This document shows positions 12,563 to 25,242 of a DNA stretch of 64,000 nucleotides, piece by piece. Position numbers and translations under genes: made by a program. Location: assembly GCF_030272615.1 (NCBI RefSeq), contig NC_081405.1, forward strand, positions 476,495,508-476,559,507, written 5' to 3'. Below the pieces are notes generated by a model. It did not search any database, was not told the DNA's origin, and saw only the letters and a list, made by a program, of their open reading frames with translations. Position 1 is the first letter of the stretch; each line of letters opens with the position of its first letter. The stretch is from Cryptomeria japonica (lineage: Eukaryota > Streptophyta > Pinopsida > Cupressales > Cupressaceae).

Positions 12563-12791
12563 ACAACAATGCCAAAAAGTAAAGAACTAAAACATAGTTG
12601 CTTTTTGTAAGAAGTTATTTCCTGTTGTTGTGTATCAACTGAGTCTCGGTCAGAGCATTTGTCTTCAATTCTTGTTCCCTGTTTATTGTTTCCTGCACAC
12701 CTTTAGAAAACCTCCTAAAGTGTGTAAATTAGCATCAACTCCTAAAATATATTCTGTAGAGTCATTGAATTGATGCTTTCACCAAACTCGG

Positions 12792-15700
12792 TCAGTGAAT
12801 GGAAGATAGGGGTAGGACCCCTAACTGACTTTTGAGATACTCAAAAGTGTCCTTTGGCAGTGGCTTGGTGAAGATGTCTGCAATTTGTTCCTTTGTGCTA
12901 ACATACTCCAAAACCACTTTCTTCTCTTGAACTTCTTCTCTAAGATAATGATATTTGATAGAGATGTGCTTTGTCTTAGAGTGCATAACAGGATTCTTTG
13001 AAATGTTAATGGCACCAGTTTTATCACAGAATATAGTTACTGGCTCGATAACTTGCTCATTTATACCTTCCAATAGTTGTTTGATCCATGCTATATTGGT
13101 GCAATTCAATGTTGCAGCAACATATTCAGCTTCTGCTGTTGATTGAGAAACACATCCTTGTTTCTTGCTAAGCCAACTCACTAGTCTTTCTCCTAAAAAG
13201 AAAGCTCCTCCACTTGTGCTTTTCCTGTCATCAATGTTGCCTGCCCAATTAGCATCAGTATAAACTTTTAAATCAAACTCATTTCCTTTCCGATATACTA
13301 AGCCATAATCTTTAGTGCCTTTTAAGTATCTGAAAATTCTTTTGATTGCTGTCATGTGTGTTTCCTTAGGATCTGCATAAAATCTTGCAACAATGCCTAC
13401 TGCATGTGCTATATCTGGCCTGCTGTGAACAACATATTGCAACTTTCCAATCATAGATCAGTAAAGTGTCTCATCAACAGATGTAGATTCATCATTCTTT
13501 GATAGTTTAGAGTTGGTAGTCATAGGAGTACTTACTGGTTTTGAATCCTCCATGCCAAATTTCCTCAAGATTTCCTTTATGTACTTGGATTGGGTAATGA
13601 AAATCTCATCTTTCATTTGCAGTATCTGCAGACCTATAAAATATTTTATCTCACCGATTAATGTCATATCAAATTCTTTACTCATTTCATTTCCAAAGTT
13701 CTTGCATAGAGAGTCATTTCCACTAAAGATAATATCATCAACAAATATGGCTGAGATCAGTATTCCATTTCCATCATTCTTCATGTACATATTGTTGTTT
13801 TCACTTGTTCTTATAAAACCAATTTTGATCAAATATGAGTGCAATCTCTCATACCATGCTCTAGGTGCTTGTTTCAGACCATATAAAGCTTTGTTCAATT
13901 TACATACCTGGTCATTATTTTCTCCTTCAACAAATCCTTCAGGTTGTTTAATGAAAACTTCTTCTTCTAATATACCATTCAGAAATGCAGATTTGACATC
14001 CATTTGATATACCTTGAAATTATTGTAAGCAACATATGCCAACAATGTTCTTACTCCTTCAAGTCTTGTCACAAGTGTGAAAGTCTCACCATAATCAATT
14101 CCTTCTTCTTGGGCATAACCTTTGCAAACTAGTCTTGCTTTGTTTCGAATGACCTCACCCTTTTCATTTAGCTTGTTTTTGAAGATCCACTTTGTACCGA
14201 TTACATTTTTGTCCTTCAGTCTTGGGACTAGTGTCCATGTGTCATTCTTCTTGATTTGATCAATCTCTTCTGTCATAGCATTTATCCAATCTTTACTGTT
14301 AAATGCCTCTTTCACTATTCTCGGTAAAAATTCAGATATTAGACATGTGTTCTGTCTCAGTTTGTTCCTTGTCATTACTGGATCATTTTTATCTCCTATA
14401 ATCTGACTTGGTGCATGATTCCTTCTGACATACTTGGCTAATATAGGCTCGGTAGGCTCTGTATGATCTTCTTCATCTCTCGGTAACGGGATATTCTCTT
14501 CATTTTCTTCAGCAGTCTTCTCGGTAGGACTTCTCAGTTGAACATAGACAAATACTTCATAATCTTCTGGTACTTTGGAGTTTCCTTCATCATTTCTTTC
14601 TACAAATTCATCAAATTTCACATTTGCACTTTCTACTATTTTGTTAGATGATTTGATCAAACATTTAAATGCTTTGCTTCTAGAAGAATAACCTAGAAAT
14701 GTTCCTTCTTCACTTTTCTAATCAAACTTACCATTTCTATCATCTTTGTGAACATAACATCTACTCCCAAAGATTTTAAAATAACTTACATTAGGTTTCT
14801 TGTCATACCAGATTTCATAAGGTGTCTTCAAAGTTTCTTTCTTCAGTTGTACTCGGTTCAGGGTGTAAACTACTATTCTTATTGCTTCTCTCCAAAATGT
14901 TTGTGGAAATTTCTTTTCAGTCATCAAGGTTTTGGCACAATCCACAATAGATCTGTTCCTTCTCTCAGCTATCCCATTCTGCTATGGAGTTCTCGGTGCA
15001 GAGACTTGTCTTTTTATACCATGATCATTGCAAAATAAGTTGAACTCATCAGATGTCAAATCTCCTCCTCTATCTAATCTGAGACATTTCAGTTGTCTTC
15101 CTGTTTTATTTTCAACTCTAGCCTTGTACCATTTAAACATTTGAAAAGCTTCTGATTTTTCTTCTAAAAACGTTACTGACATCATCCTTGAGTAATCATC
15201 CACAAATAATATGAAATATTTATCACCATAATAACTCTGAACTTTCATAGAACCACAAAGATTAGTATGCACGAGATCTAAAATTCCCTTAGAAGTGTAG
15301 GACTTACTTGTAAAGCTTGATCTTGTCATCTTACCCATTTGGCATCCTCGACACATAGCATTCTCAGGTTTTTCAAGACTCGATAGACCTCTTACTCGGT
15401 GCTTCTTACTTATTTTGATCAGATTATCAAAATTAACATGACAAAATCTTTTATGCCATAACCAGGTATCATCTATCCTTGCATATAGACATTTATTCTG
15501 AGTTGAGTCAAGATGAAATGTATTACCTCTTGTTTGTGTCCCGGTAGCAGCTAGCTTTCCATGCTTGTCATGAACTTTGACAAATCCTTTTTCAAACTCT
15601 ATTCAGTAACCTGTGTTGTTTGGCTGTGCTACACTCAACAAATTGTATTTCAAACCTTCAACCCAATAAACATCATTACATTTAGCATTTTCAAGAAGTG

Positions 15701-16976
15701 TTATGGATCCTTTACCTCTTACCGGACATGGTGCATCATTACCAATTCTTACATAGCCTCTATCATAATCATCTAATTTAATAAACTTGTGTTTATCACC
15801 TATCATGTGATGTGAGCAACCACTATCTATGATCCAAAAATCATTAGTATTTATATGAGATATTAAAGCTTTTTCTTCATACCTTTCTTCATCTGATCCA
15901 TCTTTAATAGCCACATAAACAACTTCCTCTATATTAGTTTCATTTGATTTAGCATCATTAGATTCCTCATCAACTATTAGGAATGTCTTTTTATCTCTTC
16001 TCCTGAAGTCTCGGTGTCCTTTGTAATGATTATCTTTCTATCTATCATCTCGGTAATCTCTCTTTTCACTAGATTCTTTGTCAGGACAGTTAGAAGCCAT
16101 ATGTCCTATCTTATCACAATTGAAACATTTTAAAGGTAGCTTTCCTTTATACTTACCTTTTCCTCTCAGTAGCCTTCTGGCTAATAGTGCTTCAAACTCT
16201 TCTTGCTTTCTGATTTCCTCATACAGTTTGTGTACCTCCTCCATGTTTTTGCAAAATATTTCACTTGCTCCATTGTGATTCCCTTCAGATTACTTATACT
16301 TTCTATCATTGTAATTATCAGTTTCATCAATATGAAAAGAACTGAATGCAGATTCAACTTTATTTACCAATGACCCACTGTTATCAAAGTTACTTAACTC
16401 AAATGCATGTAGCTTACAAATAGTAGCATCTAAAGAAACTGACATATTGGGTATAGACCTCAATTCATTGATTGCAGAGACTCGGATTGCATAGGCAGGT
16501 AGAAAGGTTCTTAACAACTTACTTGTTACATCCTTTTCTTCAATAGTTCCTCCTGCTCCTTTGATTTGATTTACAATCTCCTTTAGTCTTATACTATACT
16601 GGGTTATGTTTTCACCTTCATTCATCCTCATAGAATCAAGTTGTCCTCTTAAACTATCCACTTTTTCTCTTTGAACATGTTCATCTCCTCCATGCACACA
16701 TATGAGCTTAGTCCACATTGCCTTTGCATTAGTACATCCTTCTAGATCATTAAACTCTGAGTCGGTCAATGCAGATGTTATTTCAATCATTGCTTGAATA
16801 TGTTTTTGTTATGCCTTTATCTCTTTCATTGTCAATGGATAGGTGATCGGTGTGATGAAATCATTCTCTAGATAATAGACAACATATTCTCCAATTCCTG
16901 ATAGATGTAGCTTCATCCTTTTCTGCCATGTAGAGAAACTTGACTTATTCAACTTCGGTGCATCCCACTTATACAT
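12792..16976 (-). pseudogene. Copia-C gag-pol polyprotein (single frame, seven stops)
   Basis: The frame starts at an ATG (16974-16976) followed by YKWDAPKLNKSS and runs 1,395 codons without a frameshift. Domains in order: capsid-type gag (residues about 1-230); CCHC knuckle CFNCDKIGHMASNC (about 283-296); protease IDSGCSHHM (about 382); gag-pre-integrase with HHCC zinc finger; integrase core (LVHTNLCG near 566, FVDDYS, then the TP-QNG region); RT with FVDD intact (about 1077); and RNase H (YTDANWAG near 1240, TKHISIKYH). In-frame stops are TAA at 16809 and 16290, TAG at 16038, 14982 and 14718, and TGA at 15603 and 13458. The TAG at 14982 replaces the second residue of the conserved TPQQNG motif. 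Its length matches a full Copia polyprotein, but it cannot be translated whole. Confidence 0.9.
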
Positions 16977-17026
16977 CTTTGGATCTTTAACTCAAGTGCC
17001 TTTAAACTTTTCTTCCGGAGTCCAAA

Positions 17027-17038
17027 GCTCTGATACCA
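17027..17038 (-). promoter_or_regulatory. Copia-C primer-binding site
   Basis: GCTCTGATACCA on the + strand is the exact complement of TGGTATCAGAGC, the initiator-Met tRNA primer site. It lies two bases from the 5' LTR. Confidence 0.92.
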
Positions 17039-17040
17039 AT

Positions 17041-18595
17041 TGATAGTTCTGATACTAAATATGATTAGTACAGATGCCAAGCTAACAATATGAGAGCGGG
17101 GGGGGGGGGGGGGGGGGCGGGGGTGAATCATTCAAACTTAATCTTCAATAAAAACAACATATTCAACCTCGGTAACCTTATCAGAAAAATAGTAATGCAT
17201 GCAGACCCATAAATAGATAAGATCACAAACATATAACACCAAATTTAACGTGGAAACCTAAATAGGGAAAAACCACTGTGGGATTTCAGACACACTAAGA
17301 AATATACTCTTCTAGAGTATGCTCAGTTAAAAGAAAATCATGTTAAAGATTACAAACACATTGCTAGATGTGACCCAGTTAAGGGATTTCCCTCAGATCT
17401 GTTAGGATCTTCACTTTGTTAGAAGTGACCTTGTCAAAGGATTTCAAACACTCAATAAGAATGTCACCTTGCTAGAGGATTTTACAAATAAGACTGTTAA
17501 ATCCACTCGGTTAAGAGATTTTTTGCTACTTCTCAAAATAACAGTAATAAAAATATGTCTGCAACTTCACATCTAAAATGTTGAAGCAGATTCTTATTTG
17601 CTCAATACAATCAATTCATAGGACTTATCTTGTCCATCTGCTTGGCTCTATACTCTATTAACAAAACAGGTCTTCAAGCTTCTGTGCTCGGTAATCACTA
17701 TGTAGCATCCCTGTGCATACACTTGCCCGCATACATTGTTTATCAACAGTTTCCTATTTATAAACAATCTTCCAACCACTTAATCTCCTTGATCACATTT
17801 CCCATGATCAATCATAGCCATCAGATCTTCAATCTTGTCCAGGTTCAATGTATCCTTCGATCTGAAAAATGTTTTATCCTGCCTTGGAACTTGCATATTC
17901 ACCTTGGAACTATTGTTAGGGTATTGCGGTTCAATCTGAGATGTAGATCTTTCTGCCAATCTTTCTTTACCATAGACTCTTTAAGAATCTTCATACACGG
18001 CTTACCAATCATTTAATCCACTCCAGCTCATCAGCTTCCTTCATTAAATATCACATGTAAACATTTAATGCATTCTATTATAGCTCAGTTGTAACTCAGT
18101 AAATACTAAACTTCACTTGGTAGACATTCTGCCTTCATTAACCGATAGCGATAACCTTAGGGTTTACTGACTAGGTTCCTTAGGGTTTACCAACTAGGTT
18201 CTTTGCTTAGTAACATAGTATAGTATTAACCTTTCAAACAATAGCAAATGTAGGATATCAAAACAATCTAAACATCATGATCTCATCATTGTCTAACTCA
18301 GTAATAGTTGCCCATTGAATAACTTATCCCCTTATTCATCATATTCTTTCTGTGTCTTTTACCGACATTTTTATACTCATCAAATCATACTTCTTAAGAT
18401 ATGGCAACAACATACCGAATTAGAAAATCAATTTCTTGACATCAATGACAAAATAATAATATTAAGATAGTAATCATCCTTAATCAGTTATATCCATAGT
18501 CATCAACAACCTTCTCAATATCCTTATTGAAATGCCAACAATCTCTCATTGTAATTGGAATGCCAACCTTCTTCTTGTCTGATATAATGCCAACA
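17041..18595 (-). repeat. Copia-C 5' LTR
   Basis: 1,555 bp. Its G tract (17098-17122, interrupted by one C) is about twice as long as in the partner LTR. It ends CCAACA before the ATAAG duplication. Confidence 0.92.
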
Positions 18596-18614
18596 ATAAG
18601 AAGGAAGGAAGGCC

Positions 18615-19375
18615 TCACAAAGACCCCCCAAGGACAACTTCCTTCAACCCAAACATAGCGTGCAACTTAAGATAGCATGGTGATGAAAAAGGTTTCGTGA
18701 AGATGTTTGCAACCTGCTCGACAGTGAGAATATACTCTAGAATGAGAGAACCATCTTGAATCAACTGGCAGATGAAATGCATGTGAAGCTCAATGTGCTT
18801 CGTCCGCTGATGCTCTACTAGGTTGTGAGAAATATGATTAGCACTCTGATTGTCACACCAAAGAATAGTGGGACTATCAGGAGGAAAACCAAACTCAGTC
18901 ATCAATTGTCAAAGCCATAAGATCTCTTGACTGGTGAGCACAACAGCTCGATAGTTAGCCTCTATAGATGATAATGCATAAGTAGTTTGCTTCTTGCAAG
19001 ACCATGTGATAGGACCAGAGTCAAGACATAAAACAAATCCAGAAGTAGACTTCCGATCAATGCCATGAGAAATAGAGCCCCAAATGTACCACAAAATACG
19101 TCTGGCAGCTTGCCAATGACTCTCATGAGGATCATGGGAGAATCAAGAGACAAGGACAACCACAAAGGAAAGATCAAGATGAGTGTGAGTCAGGTACAAT
19201 AAAATGCCAACCAACACTTGTAAAGTGTAGAATCTACTAAAGGAGTGGGGAAAGTAGTAATCAAAACAACCCCTGACTAAAAAGGAGTGGGAGCAGGCTT
19301 GCAATCAAGCATGCCAAAGTGCTGAAGCATGTCAAGAGCATACTTTTTCTGGTAAAGGTAGATCCCATCAGAAGA
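18615..19375 (-). pseudogene. Copia-B RT end and RNase H (frameshifted)
   Basis: Reading the - strand, the RNase H shows the SGFVLCL and TTYALSS-type blocks (about 19040-18965) and then LWCDNQSA, TKHIELHMHF and IFTKPF, which are the conserved C-terminal Copia RNase H signatures. The segments at 18909-19094 and 18615-18905 share one frame and are separated by a TGA at about 18906. A frameshift separates them from the RT upstream. The frame ends at 18615, just before the Copia-C target duplication. Confidence 0.85.
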
Positions 19376-20206
19376 CTAAATCACCCGAAGACCAAGAAAA
19401 TAGTGCAGAAGACCGAGATCTTTCATCTCAAATTGGTCCATCAAAGCTCCCTGAATATGTTGAATCATAGAGGATGAGCTACCTGTGATGAGGAGATCAT
19501 CAACATATAGCACAAGAATCAGGATCTCACCCTCAAGAAGCTGAATGTATATTGTGTGATCATAATGACTATGGGTGAAACCAATGGAGAGAAAGAAAGA
19601 GTCCATCTTCCCATACCAAGCCCGAGGGGCCTGTTTGAGACCATACAATGAACGCCAAAGTTTGCAAACCAAAGAACTATCCTGCACAAATCCCTGAGGC
19701 TGCTCCATATAGATTTCCTCTTTTAGGTCCCCATGCAAGAAAGTACTCTTCACATCCATCTGAAAAATGGGCCATCCCCTAGAAGCTGCAAGAGATAGTA
19801 CAAAGCGAATAGAGTTCATCTTGGCAATAGGGACAAATGTTTTGGAGTAATCAATACCCTCAACCTATGAGAAACCCTTCACAACAAGATGTGCATTGTA
19901 CTTATCAATTGAACCATCAACAAAATACTTAGTGTGATACAACTAGTGGCACCTAACCATCTTTCTACCCTCAGAAAGAGGACAAAGATACCAAGTATTA
20001 TTCCTCATCAAAGAAGAATACTCCTCCTCCATAGCACAATCACACTTAGGGTGTCTTGTAGCCTCTGAAAACTTTTGAGGATCATCTAAAATGGCATGAC
20101 TCAAAATAATAGAGCCCACAGTATGAGAACAGGTGCGATGCGTATATGAAGGATCACTGACCATATATCCTGCCGCCTTAACACTAAAGAGAGCCCACTT
20201 GGGCAT
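19376..20206 (-). pseudogene. Copia-B reverse transcriptase
   Basis: Contains the Copia RT core in order: FQMDVKSTFLHGDLKEE (metal-binding Asp of motif A), LYGLKQAPRAWY, and the catalytic LYVDDLLIT, which is intact. The segments at 19943-20206 and 19376-19819 are in one frame. Between them lie stops, one of them a TAG where the family has Gln (FS-stop-VEGIDY). The frame ends with a TAG after GLRVI, again at a usual Gln. RT function would copy the element RNA; this copy is interrupted. Confidence 0.85.
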
Positions 20207-21627
20207 CTAAGGTGGAGTAGGTAGAGGTGGGGATGGAGGATCATTGGTAGCATCATCAGAATCATCCTCAAAATAATCCTGAAGAGATGCAGTGGGAGGA
20301 GTAGGCAAAAGAGTAGACATTGGAGACAGGGTATCCACTGTGGGAAGGTGCTCATCAAACTGAACATCCCGTCAAAATAGGACCTCTCTGGAATTAGGAT
20401 CAAACAACCTGTATGCCTTAACATCCTCACAGTAGCCAAAAAAAAATGAGGGGTCAGCTCTTCCACTCCATTTCTTTCCTCTGATCATTAGGAATAAATG
20501 CCCATGCCTCACTGCCAAACACTCAAAAAAAAGAAACATCAGATTTGTCATGAGACCAATCCTCCTTAGAAGTCATATGTCAAATCACCTTGTGAGGCAT
20601 CCAATTTTGAATATAGTTGGCACAATTGACTACCTTAGCCTAAAAAGATGAATCCATGGACCTAGAATGAATCATACAATTCACCATCTCTCATAAAGTT
20701 CTATTCTTATGCTCAGTGACACCATTCTGCAGAGGGGTGTAGGGAATAGTAAATTGATGCTGCAAACCATGCTTAGTGCAAAAATCTCTTAAAGATTGAT
20801 TCACATACTCTGCCCATTATCTATACATATCTACCGAATAGAACAACTAGACTTCTTCTCTACAAATGTCTTGAAGACTCGAAATGAATCAAAGACATTA
20901 GACTTGTACTTAAGAAAGTGCACCCATGTGCATCTAGAGAAGTCATCAATAAAAGTGAGTACATACTTGGCCCCATAAAAAGGAGTAGGAAATGACATGA
21001 GATAACTGTGAATCAACTCCAAGGGTGCCAAAGCATGAGGGGCTCTTCCCTTTGGAAAGGGATCATGTGATGCTTATCAAACACACAACCATGACAAAAA
21101 CCATCAATGCAGGAAATCCGTGGGAGCCCAAGAACAAGTGCCTGCATACTCATTTGATGAAGATATCTGTAATTGACATGGCCCAAGTGCTCATGCCAGA
21201 GATTACTCACCGAATCTACATGTTCTATAAGAGATGAACCTGCACCCGCAGAGGGCTCAAATCCATCAAATCTGTAAATATGAGATGTAGTATCAACACT
21301 CCCAATAGCCACAACCAAATCAGAGTCATGGAGGTCCCAAATAACCACATCATGTGGTGAGAACTCAACTGTCTTACTAGAGCTAGAATGGCAAATCTGA
21401 TAAATGGACAAGAGGTTTGTCAAGATGTTAGGGACAACCAAAACATCCTATAGAGTACCCCCATCTAAAGAGACAGAACCTGAACCCAAGACTAAAAGCT
21501 GCAATGAGTCACCCACTACAATCTGTGAAATACCACAAGAGGCAAGAGAAGTAACCAACTGCTGAGTGTGAGTCATATGGTGAGAAGCACGAAAATCTAA
21601 TATCCAAGTGGACCCATAGGTCAAAGC
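20207..21627 (-). pseudogene. Copia-B protease and integrase (frameshifted)
   Basis: The protease region lies near 21600-21560 (HHMTHTQQL follows the active site). The active site reads ILDFRASHHM instead of the usual LDSGASHHM, so Ser and Gly of the DSG triad are replaced, although the catalytic Asp remains. Gag-pre-integrase with LWHEHLGHVNY and a CxxC (FCHGCVF) spans about 21260-21090. A frameshift near 21040 leads into the integrase core (LTFIDDFSRCTWVHFL, about 20970). Downstream to 20207 the integrase C-terminus and linker are recognisable only in pieces across frames. Confidence 0.75.
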
Positions 21628-22575
21628 TCAAGCAGTGAGAGCATGACCTTTCCCTATGGAAGGAGAAGATGCCTGAGGTGAGGAGATGTGATGCTGCTGC
21701 ATGGCTTCCTCTAAAGCCTTTAAGCATTTCCAACACCTAGAAATTGGATGTCCTTCCTTGCCACAAAAACTGCAAGTGTTTCCTGACCTCTTCTTAGTCT
21801 TGGAGGAAGACTCACCAGACTGTGAAAATTTCACATGTTTTGGAGGAAATGATGGTTTAGAATCAGACTTAGGAGGTGGCTTAGAGGAATGCTCACTGCT
21901 TGCAGAATTCTTCTTTGGCTTTGGATTTTTCTTTTTTTTCTCCTTAGAGGACTGAGCAACCAATGCTTTGTTCTTGGACCTTGAGAGCATGTCCAATTGA
22001 GAAAGGTGAGACTCCTCACGAGATAAACACTCACAAAACACATCAAAGGTAGGCATGGTGAAATGAGCACCCAAGCTATCCATGGTGGAGTAGAAAGCAT
22101 AGGCAAAAAATTGCAAGTGACCCTAAAGCTTTGAAATAATCAAGTGAATGCACTCTGTGTCTGTCTTGATCTTGCCACATCCTTGGAGAATAGATCTGGT
22201 AGTCTTGAACTTGTTCAAAAAATCCTCAATGGTGGGAAAGGAATCAACAGACAAGGAAACCAACTCTACCTCAATCTGTAATGCCTGAATTTCATTAACC
22301 CTCCCGAAGAGAGACTTAAACTTCAACCACATAGCGCGAGGAGTGAGCAACTCATCAAGGTGAAATGGAAGACTGTCAGAGACATGTAAAGAGAGAAAAC
22401 CCATGGCCTCATCCATCTTGTTTTTGTTTTGAAGAAGCTCATAAGGATGCTGCAATAGAGGTTGAACCTCATCCAAACAAGACCACAACCCTCGTGCCCA
22501 GAGAAGCCTCATGATGTGAGGCTTCTAGGTGTGATAGTTGTGTGATGTCAACAACTTAATTGAAGGATCTACCAT
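21628..22575 (-). pseudogene. Copia-B gag
   Basis: The frame begins at the ATG 22573-22575 (MVDPSIKLLTSHNYHT) and contains the Copia capsid region (LWSCLDEVQPLL, then AMWLKFKSLFGRV and EDFLNKFKTTRSIL). A Lys/Ser/Pro-rich basic linker follows, then a CCHC knuckle CSFCGKEGHPISRC (about 21770). In-frame stops interrupt it after HNYHT and after ISKL. It stays in one frame through to the protease. Gag would form the virus-like particle and bind RNA through the knuckle. Confidence 0.8.
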
Positions 22576-23835
22576 GAAACTCTGCACCTGCACCTGCTTG
22601 TGATTATTTTTTATTATGTGATCTTTCAAAATAGACAGAAGATGTAGAAGAGTTTGTTTGTTTTGAGAGTTTTGGTGTTCTATATTTCTGATATAAACGA
22701 CAGAAAGCGAGAAAAAAAAAACCCCTACAATAGATAAACTCAAACCCTAGTACATACTAATGAGAAGGAAATAATAAGAAAAAAAAATTCAAAATGAAAT
22801 CTCATGTACCTAATGAAAAATATGAGAAACAAGATCACATATCTGCATAGAGCATGCTGAGAGCTTTCCAATGCCTATTCATTTTTGAAACACGGAGTCC
22901 GTTTTCCTATTCTACGACCTCAGAAGTGCAAAAAAGAGACCCCACTTTGACTAGAAAAAAGTATAGTCAAATAACAAATTTGGAAAAAAAATCTAACACC
23001 ACAAGGTCCTTCTTGGAACCAGCTTTCTGAAACCTATTTGTTTTAAAAAAAAAACTTCGTATACTCAAGTTATGAAGAAAAAACCAACCCCCCCTTCAAA
23101 GGCAAGAGGGAGGCGATCTGGTGGCTGGTCCAGGCGAAGGTGGCCCATGGGTTGTGCTTTGGTGACACTCTAGTGGTGGAGCAGCAGAGGAGGGTGGCGC
23201 CAAGGCAGTGGTGGCTAGCAGGCAGTGCTACCGCGACCGATGGGCGACGCGGTAGGCGTCGGCGAGCAGGAAGGCACCGACGGGTGGGGAGACTGCTATC
23301 TGGGACTAACACCGATAGGGAGACTATCAGCGATAGGAGCCTGCACTAACAAGGCCGATGGCCAGAGTGATAGGCCGGCGGCCAGATTGTCAGGCCAGCG
23401 GGGTACAGGGACCCTGCGAAACCCCAAAAAAACTTTGGTTTTTATTTTATTTTTATTTTTTAAAAACCTTCGCCTTTTGAGTTTTTTTTAATTTTGTTTT
23501 GATTTTTTTTCCGAAAAATCAATTTTTGGTGTGCATACTGTAAAAAGGCAAAAAAAAATATTTTTTTGAAAAAAAATTCTCAAACTATGTGCCAAGGCCA
23601 TATGGCCTGGTACTAAAGAAAAAAATACCCCAGAGGCTCAAGAGTAAAAAATGGTCAAGTTTTAAATGAGCATAGGGGTTTTTTGGCCTTTTGAGCATGA
23701 TGGCGAGGTCTGTTTAGGCCCAAAGTGCTAAAAAAAAAGGCCTATCCCTAGGTGCATAGAAAACTTCTGAAAAACCCCAGATCTGCTTCCAAATCAAAAA
23801 ATCTCAAAACAAGAACAAATAGCTGCAGATCTAAA
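22576..23835 (-). other. Copia-B 5' untranslated leader with a GC-rich patch
   Basis: About 1.26 kb between the primer site and gag. No domain is seen. The part from about 23090 to 23420 is clearly GC- and CpG-rich (for example GGCGACGCGGTAGGCGTCGG) within otherwise AT-rich sequence, flanked by A- and T-runs. It may be an unrelated captured fragment or a leader element; I cannot tell. Confidence 0.6.
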
Positions 23836-23847
23836 GCTCTGATACCA
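23836..23847 (-). promoter_or_regulatory. Copia-B primer-binding site
   Basis: GCTCTGATACCA immediately left of the LTR is the exact complement of TGGTATCAGAGC (initiator-Met tRNA). Confidence 0.92.
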
Positions 23848-24212
23848 TGTGAGAGTTGATAAATACAACACCATAGGAGCCCAAAAGATCTCTACAAGCT
23901 GAAATAAACCTGTTACAAGGAGAAGCAAGGAAGCAACAACAGAGAAAACAAATACACAGAAAATATGCTCAAAAGATGAGAGCTCAATATCACAAAATGT
24001 GTAATGTGATAATGATACAAAGAAAAGAAAATTAACCTCTAATAGGTCAATAAACCCTAAAAGGGAAAACCTAGGCTTACACATAATAATTAATAAAAAG
24101 AATTAATTATTATGCACCTAAGTTAGCTTAAGTGTAAAAAGAGATAAAGGGAACTTAAATAATTAAACGAATGTTATTTAATTAATCAAGTAAAGAGCCA
24201 ATTACTCTAACA
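23848..24212 (-). repeat. Copia-B 5' LTR
   Basis: 365 bp, begins TGTGAGAGTTGA and ends CTCTAACA, followed by the AGAAT target duplication. Partner of 10271-10633. Confidence 0.92.
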
Positions 24213-25242
24213 AGAATTTAATTCAAGAGAAAACTATATATATCTAATGGACTATTAGATCTTGTGCATACTGATTTATGTGGACCTTCTAGAGTGAGAA
24301 GCTTGCAGGGAGATAGATACTTTATGTTGCTGATTGATGACTATTCTAGAATGATCTGGGTCACTTTTTTAAGGGAGAAATCTGAAGCCTTGGAGAAGTT
24401 CAAAATATTCGAAGCTAAAGTGGAGATAGAGATAGGATTGAAGCTGAAGTGTTTAAGGTCTGATAGAAAAGGAAAATTCACCTTTGATGAGTTTGATTCC
24501 TTCTGTGAAGAGCATGGAATCAGAAGACAATTATCTTCTTTGAGAACCCCTCAGCAAAATCGAGTTGTTGAAAGGAAGAACATAACAGCTTTGGATGTTG
24601 CTAGAACTATGTTGATTGAAGGAAATGTTTCACATATCTACTGGAGAGAAGTTGTTCGCACTGTTGTATACACATTCAACCGGGTGCATATAAAAGGTGA
24701 TTCTAGTAAGACCCCTTATGAGCTATGGTTTGGTCATGTTCTTACAGTTAGATATTTCAGAATCTTTGGAAGAAAATGTTACATCAAAAGAGATGAGGAT
24801 TTAGAAAAATTTGATGCAAGATGTGATGAAGGAATATTTTTGGGATATTCTAGTAAGAGAAAAGTCTACCAGTGTTACAACAAGAGACTGAGAAAGATAG
24901 TGGAAAGTGAAAATGTGAAGGTTGATAAGAATCATGAGAAGCAAATTAGAGCATGCAGATATGTCTGATGATCAAGATGTTACTTCAAAGCAAGTGCGAA
25001 CTAAGAGCATGAAGTAGAGTGATCTGGTAGAGATGGAGATAGTGAATGCAGATGCTGCTGCTGGTGAAGAAGTTCAAGAGCCTAAAAACTAGAATAATTA
25101 GAAGACCCCAAGGTATATAAGATTGAATCATTTAGAAAATAAAATTATTGGTGATAAAAATAAATGTGTGATGACTAGGAGAAGAATTGTTGCTGAAGAG
25201 ACATGTTTGATTTCTAAGATTGAGCCTAAAAATGTTTCTAAA
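24213..25242 (+). pseudogene. Copia-A integrase
   Basis: Resumes the Copia-A frame after the Copia-B insertion. The core shows LVHTDLCG (first Asp), LLIDDYSRM, CLRSDRKGKF (second Asp) and TPQQNRVVERKN (catalytic Glu region), then the C-terminal FLGYSS block. Here TPQQN is intact, which makes this copy a useful reference for the stops in Copia-C and Copia-D. A TGA at 24966 ends the longest frame, and a TAG (near 25014) and others follow in the linker before RT. Integrase would insert the cDNA; this copy is not continuous with its RT. Confidence 0.85.

Larger units (their letters stand above)
10831..18595 (-). mobile_element. Copia-C: most complete Copia element, inserted in Copia-B
   Basis: LTRs of about 1.50 and 1.56 kb (10831-12328 and 17041-18595) begin TGATAGTTCT and end CCAACA, with ATAAG duplicated outside both. 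The right LTR adjoins a perfect initiator-Met primer site and the left LTR adjoins a polypurine tract, fixing the - orientation. Between them one frame of 1,395 codons encodes the whole gag-pol. LTR identity looks higher (about 95 percent by eye) than for Copia-A or B, consistent with being the latest insertion in this branch of the nest. Confidence 0.93.
10271..24212 (-). mobile_element. Copia-B: short-LTR Copia element inserted in Copia-A
   Basis: LTRs of 363 and 365 bp (10271-10633 and 23848-24212) begin TG(C/T)GAGAGTTGA and end CTCTAACA. They are flanked by AGAAT on both sides (10266-10270 and 24213-24217), and joining the flanks restores the Copia-A reading context. The - strand orientation follows from the primer site next to the right LTR and the pyrimidine-rich strand (CCCCCCC) next to the left LTR. 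Coding order read on the - strand is gag, protease, integrase, RT, RNase H. Copia-C is inserted in its 3' untranslated part. The lineage differs from Copia-A, C and D: much shorter LTRs and divergent RT. Confidence 0.92.

Noticed and set aside
13513-14007. 164-codon open frame on the + strand opposite Copia-C reverse transcriptase
   Set aside because: Antisense shadow of the Copia-C pol frame; the - strand carries all conserved motifs.
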